Shown: in pieces, positions 7,171 through 9,972 of the stretch
Position numbering within the stretch: the stretch's first letter is position 1
Layout: every line of letters starts with the position of its first letter
Source of the DNA: Bacteroidales bacterium
Lineage (GTDB): Bacteria; Bacteroidota; Bacteroidia; Bacteroidales; WCHB1-69
Reading direction: 5' to 3'
Length of the DNA: 9,972 bases
Assembly (NCBI GenBank): GCA_031257735.1
Contig: JAIROC010000495.1
Span: 1 to 9,972, forward strand
The notes under the pieces: model-generated
The model's database searches: none
What the model was told of the DNA's origin: nothing
The model's input: only the letters and a program-made list of their open reading frames with translations
Made by a program: the position numbers and the translations under genes

Positions 7171-8127
7171 TTACTCCTTAATCCCTCGTAGATGCGTATA
7201 AGTTTCGGAAATGCCATATTTTTTATAATACGATATGGCTTCTCTTACACCGTCCGCAAGAACTTTTTCTGTTTTCCAGGCAAAATCCAGGTTTGTTTTA
7301 CTCGGATCAATCAGTATAGTATATACATCGTCCGAATTACGGGGTTTTACCTCGACGTTTTCCTTAAATGCCGGATCAAAACCCAATGCATCTATTGTAG
7401 CATCAAATAATTCTTTAATAGAATAATCACAACCAGACGAAATATGATAATATCCTTTCGACCCCAAACCGCGTATTGCTTTCAGTACCACGTTTACCAA
7501 ATCCATGCAATATATAAAATCACGCCTGGTATCCATTACAAAACAAGGTTTATTATTTGTAAGTCGATGATAAAATGTAGGCAGGGGGCCACTCAAATTT
7601 CTCGGACCATAAGCATTGGCCAAACGAAACGAAATAAAATCTAGCCCTGAAAGTGCAATATACATTTCACCAGTTGTCTTACTTATAGCATAACTGCTTC
7701 CCCCAGAATATGTACCAGAAAAATAGGGATGCGTAAGCGTAATTGGCTGTTCAAGCGGATGTAACCCATAACATAACGCCGTTTGAAAATAAATCAAACG
7801 GAGGACACTTACCTGCTGACAGGCATTGATTATATTCAGCGTACCAAGCACATTTGTACGACCATCTTCTTCCCAGTCATCCGGATTTTTGTATGAAGCG
7901 GCGGCATGTATTACTACTTCAGGGCGAAAACTGCCAAATGCTTCACTGACAGCCTCTTTATCAGATATATCACCTTCCAAAATTGTAAGACGAGATTGCG
8001 GTACCAAGTTATCTCTGCGACCTGTAGAAAAATTATCAATAACAAACACTTCATCATTCTGAGTCAATAAAGCATCAGCGATGTGCGAACCCAAGAAACC
8101 AGCTCCTCCAGTAATAAGAATTCTCAT
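7171..8127 (-). CDS. Extended-SDR NAD-dependent nucleotide-sugar epimerase/dehydratase, upstream of a pair
   Basis: A 318-residue extended SDR enzyme. It begins directly with the dinucleotide-binding strand, MRILITGGAGFLG (1-13), then VIDNFSTG (29-36), GD (52-53), VIHAAA (72-77), a QTALCYG segment with the likely catalytic Thr (115-121), active-site YAISK (146-150), RLANAYGPRN (168-177) and RRDFIYCMD (201-209). These are hallmarks of GalE-like sugar-nucleotide epimerases and decarboxylases; the length is normal for the family. The start is well fixed: AAGGAG lies seven bases before ATG 8127 and the glycine loop would be lost with a later start. Its stop is four bases before the next SDR gene. 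The specific substrate is not recognisable, so the call is limited to a nucleotide-sugar SDR. Confidence 0.91.
   Translation of the reverse strand: MRILITGGAGFLGSHIADALLTQNDEVFVIDNFSTGRRDNLVPQSRLTILEGDISDKEAVSEAFGSFRPEVVIHAAASYKNPDDWEEDGRTNVLGTLNIINACQQVSVLRLIYFQTALCYGLHPLEQPITLTHPYFSGTYSGGSSYAISKTTGEMYIALSGLDFISFRLANAYGPRNLSGPLPTFYHRLTNNKPCFVMDTRRDFIYCMDLVNVVLKAIRGLGSKGYYHISSGCDYSIKELFDATIDALGFDPAFKENVEVKPRNSDDVYTILIDPSKTNLDFAWKTEKVLADGVREAISYYKKYGISETYTHLRGIKE
7174..7179 (-). promoter_or_regulatory. Shine-Dalgarno site that decides the start of the downstream SDR gene
   Basis: AAGGAG on the minus strand, seven bases before ATG 7166. The same six bases are the last two sense codons (Lys-Glu) of the upstream SDR gene, immediately before its TAA, so the two genes are probably translationally coupled. 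This rules against the longer start at 7217. Confidence 0.8.
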
Positions 8128-8191
8128 AAATCTTCTCCTTAAAAATAATTACATCTATGATTATCAGCAAAACATATCGCTGACAAGATTC

Positions 8192-8378
8192 TTAAAAAAT
8201 CAAAGCTTTAAAAGCAACAATGTTTTTACGAACAACCAAATAAGCATTGTATAACCATGATATTTTTGACAGACGAGCAAAAATTTTCCCTTTGATCATT
8301 GCTAACAAAGAAATGATCTTTTGGGGCAGGGTAAAAAAATAATAGAATGCCAAAATCATCATGAATAAATTATTATGA
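8192..8378 (-). other. Possible alternative C-terminal tail of the frameshifted glycosyltransferase
   Basis: Immediately after the C9 tract (G9 at 8379-8387 on the plus strand), the next frame stays open for about 60 codons to a TAA at 8194-8192, only 64 bases before the SDR gene. With eight instead of nine C the enzyme would end in this tail, which begins PPPHNNLFMMILAFYYFF and is rich in aromatic, aliphatic and basic residues, suggesting membrane association. With nine C it stops at once. The intact paralogue has no such tail, so it is not needed for the family fold. No similarity to a known domain is recognised. It could be a genuine, phase-variable extension or simply the remains of intergenic sequence. 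Confidence 0.4.
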
Positions 8379-9314
8379 GGGGGGGGGTCTTCCACCATTA
8401 AAATCATCGTTTGTACGTTTAACCAAATAATCCGTTATATAATTTGCGAACCATGCATATGTATTCCTATTTTGGCTAAACGGAAAGGATAAATTCACGA
8501 TGTCATCATAACAACGCTGTGCTATTTTTTCGCAAATTGCTTTATCACCAATTGTCTTTAACACATCATTTAAATTTGAATAATCTTTTTTCAATTCAAT
8601 GTAATGAATACCCGGACGAAAAACTCCATAATCTCCCTCCATTAGAATTTGACATGTTTTGGTCACGGCACATTCAAAATGACGAGGAGATAAGGCACAA
8701 AGATGTATTTTTCCATCCTGTCCCGGAAAACAGGCTTGTTCTACTTCCTCAAAACTTGCATCAGGATGATCTGCGCAGTATCTATTTACGTGTACAACAA
8801 TACTACCATCTGGATCCATAAGCCCGCTACCACCAAGGCATCCGACCACAGTCCGACACCTCAAAAGGAATCGAATCCAGTCATATCCATTTAAAACATT
8901 CTTATCGTTGTCACTAGTACCTGTATCCTGAATATCAACATTATATTCGGGATATGCCGGAAGTACTTCAACAAATTTTTGAATTAATTCGTATTTCAAT
9001 TGACCATGACGTCCCAACCAAAAAGGCAATTTACGGGCACGACAACCAATGTCTATATCACGCTGGCTATTCTTCGTTGTCATTGACTCAATCTTTCTAA
9101 GTGTATTTGTATCCACATATCCGGTATATACCGTTGACAAACCAATTTCTCCAATTTCATCTGATGGGTATAGAACATCCCAGTCATCTTTTTGTGCACA
9201 AGTAAAAACATGTGTAATACCACATTCCCGAATAAATGAATAAAGACAGCCAGTATAATTATACTCATCTTGGGGAATAATAACTTTTATACAATTAAAC
9301 CTAGAAAATATTTT
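8373..9314 (-). pseudogene. CgeB-like glycosyltransferase, C-terminal part of a frameshifted gene
   Basis: This open frame carries the middle and C-terminal part of a glycosyltransferase paralogous to the one at 4878-6119. The shared blocks occur in the same order: IPQDEYNY (matching KQDEHY), DIDIGCR (matching DIDIGYR), a GSGLMDPDG block, SPRHFECAVTKTCQILMEGDY and HYIELKKDYSNL. No convincing in-frame ATG exists in its upstream portion; the first plausible start is a TTG at 9140 with GGAG eight bases ahead, which would lose the N-terminal domain. Upstream of 9300 the reading frame matches the N-terminal fragment at 9301-9576 only if one base is removed near 9301-9316. The 3' end contains C9 on the coding strand followed by TCA TAA, so the last residues read RPPPS. 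The gene is either a real pseudogene, a phase-variable gene or a sequencing error; sequence alone cannot tell. Confidence 0.82.
8379..8387 (-). repeat. C9 homopolymer tract in the 3' end of a glycosyltransferase gene
   Basis: Nine consecutive C on the coding strand (three Pro codons) in otherwise AT-rich sequence, two codons before the stop. Tract length decides whether the protein ends or reads into about 60 further codons. Confidence 0.8.
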
Positions 9315-9576
9315 TTACTTTTTTATAAATTTTTTCCCATTTGCTTGGAGCATATCGTTGTGATAAAAAAGAATAATGGAAAATAATACCATCAAAAGGC
9401 ACATATGTTATTAATTTATCGATAGCACAGCAAGAATCAATATTGAAATAAAAAAAACTATGCTTGGGTACATATCGCCGAAAACAATACAACGAATCCT
9501 GTATTGTCTTTCGTCCTCCAGACTTGGCATAAACAACCATGAAATTATACTTTCTGATATTATTGGCGTTATTCAT
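9301..9576 (-). pseudogene. CgeB-like glycosyltransferase, N-terminal part of the frameshifted gene
   Basis: About 91 codons from ATG 9576 to a TAG at 9303-9301. The content fits the N-terminal Rossmann-like half of the downstream fragment: strand YNFMVVYA, then DGIIFHYSFLSQRY, matching DGIIIHNTLSYRV in the paralogue at 4878-6119. A TTG start six codons earlier (9594) is possible, but GGAG at 9589-9592, twelve bases before the ATG, favours 9576 despite its long spacing. Removing one base from the T6 run at 9311-9316 (or from the adjacent short A4 run on this strand) fuses it to the following frame and gives a protein of about 400 residues, close to the 413 of the intact paralogue. Confidence 0.75.
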
Positions 9577-9708
9577 ATTGTTGGTTTTCTCCAATGACTA
9601 TCGGCACATCTATACCACCTCATAGGATAATCGCCCAAATTTCATGAATAGTCAATGGATTAGTATAAAAAGCTTCTTAATTTGAAATTTTCAATACTTG
9701 CATTTTCT
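9577..9708 (-). other. Intergenic region upstream of the frameshifted glycosyltransferase
   Basis: About 130 bases between the stop at 9709 and the ATG at 9576. It holds a GGAG site for the downstream gene and a 16-codon ORF (ATG 9623, TGA 9575-9573) whose stop overlaps the ATG at 9576. No convincing terminator hairpin or promoter pair is seen. Confidence 0.4.
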
Positions 9709-9872
9709 TTATTTCTTAAATACCATTATTATTTCAGTTGGAAGGTAATTATTCTTTATGAAATCATGCAGTTTTAAGGGACTGAATTTTTTTAGATAAT
9801 CCAAATGTTTACCTCTAATAATTTTCTTCATATGCAAAATAAAATTTGATATTCTTTTCCCAAATATATATT
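9709..9872 (-). CDS. C-terminal end of an unidentified protein, possibly a methyltransferase
   Basis: An open frame ending at TAA 9711-9709 codes for about 54 residues with coding-like composition: it reads YIFGKRISNFILHMKK, later SPLKLHDFIKN, and ends PTEIIMVFKK. A closing strand of the type TEIIMVFKK is common at the C-terminus of class I SAM-dependent methyltransferases, which are frequent in polysaccharide loci, but no catalytic motif is visible and the call is weak. An internal ATG at 9834 could in principle start a 41-residue protein, but the upstream residues look equally coding, so this is more likely the tail of a longer gene. Its 5' part is lost in the G24 run and the low-complexity bases beyond. 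The frame remains open through the run, giving an implausible poly-Pro stretch. Confidence 0.45.
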
Positions 9873-9896
9873 GGGGGGGGGGGGGGGGGGGGGGGG
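9873..9896. repeat. Run of 24 G near the right edge
   Basis: An uninterrupted G24 in AT-rich sequence, followed to the window end by homopolymer-rich bases (G6, A7, A7) in which no gene is recognisable. It is suspicious for a read or assembly artefact at a contig end, although a slippage tract cannot be excluded. Bases 9897-9972 support no feature. Confidence 0.85.
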
Positions 9897-9972
9897 TGAG
9901 CCGGATATAAAATGGGAAAAGGGGGGATTGGGTTACAAAAAAATAATATAAAAAAATTAAATAATTTGAAAA

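Noticed and set aside
7167..7217. Longer N-terminus for the downstream SDR gene starting at 7217
   Set aside because: It overlaps the upstream SDR gene by 47 bases, while ATG 7166 has a strong AAGGAG at ideal spacing and begins just before the NAD-binding strand.
8164..8185. Inverted repeat TCAGC/GCTGA as a terminator between the broken glycosyltransferase and the SDR gene
   Set aside because: The stem is only five pairs with a ten-base loop and no proper T run follows on the minus strand.
1..9972. A mobile element or defence system
   Set aside because: No transposase, integrase, terminal inverted repeats, CRISPR repeats or defence domains are visible; the only repeats are the glycosyltransferase duplication and homopolymer runs.

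Overview
The window is a stretch of a surface-polysaccharide (O-antigen, capsule or S-layer-glycan type) biosynthesis locus from an AT-rich bacterium. Every gene that can be supported lies on the minus strand, so the locus reads from right to left. Starts are ATG plus a GTG, purine-rich Shine-Dalgarno sites are clear, and most genes are separated by 3 to 20 bases, which points to one long operon. Nothing identifies the species. There are no RNA genes, insertion sequences or CRISPR arrays.

Layout in transcription order. At the right edge is the C-terminal end of an unidentified gene (possibly a methyltransferase), which disappears into a run of 24 G. Next is a CgeB-like glycosyltransferase (8373-9576) broken by a single-base frameshift, with a C9 tract just before its stop and a possible C-terminal tail in the next frame (8192-8378). 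Two adjacent extended-SDR nucleotide-sugar epimerase/dehydratases follow (7171-8127 and 6123-7166), then an intact CgeB-like glycosyltransferase (4878-6119) that is a distant paralogue of the broken one. After that come a full-length AsnB-type glutamine amidotransferase (2947-4857), two tandem copies of a GT-B glycosyltransferase (1677-2840 and 416-1579), and the first 136 codons of a second, different AsnB-type gene that leaves the window at base 1.

The most informative structure is the tandem glycosyltransferase duplication. Both copies encode exactly 387 residues and are offset by 1261 bp. At the 3' end of the upstream copy the repeat continues 18 bp into what is, at the downstream copy, the start of the second asnB gene (GTG-TGC-GG.-ATA-AC.-GG.). 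The first six codons of an asnB gene, with ribosome binding site, are therefore stranded between the two copies. They open a 31-codon chimeric ORF whose TGA overlaps the ATG of the next glycosyltransferase. The copies are nearly identical over the C-terminal half but strongly diverged at residues about 40-96, as if acceptor recognition had diversified.

Taken together, the genes suggest that the two SDR enzymes make or modify one or more nucleotide sugars, the four glycosyltransferases (one perhaps inactive or phase-variable) assemble a repeat unit, and the AsnB-type enzymes may amidate acidic sugars or another carboxylate. The sugar identities cannot be read from the sequence. Several homopolymer anomalies (T6 at the frameshift, C9, G24 near the right edge) could be real contingency tracts or sequencing/assembly errors, and this needs raw reads to decide.
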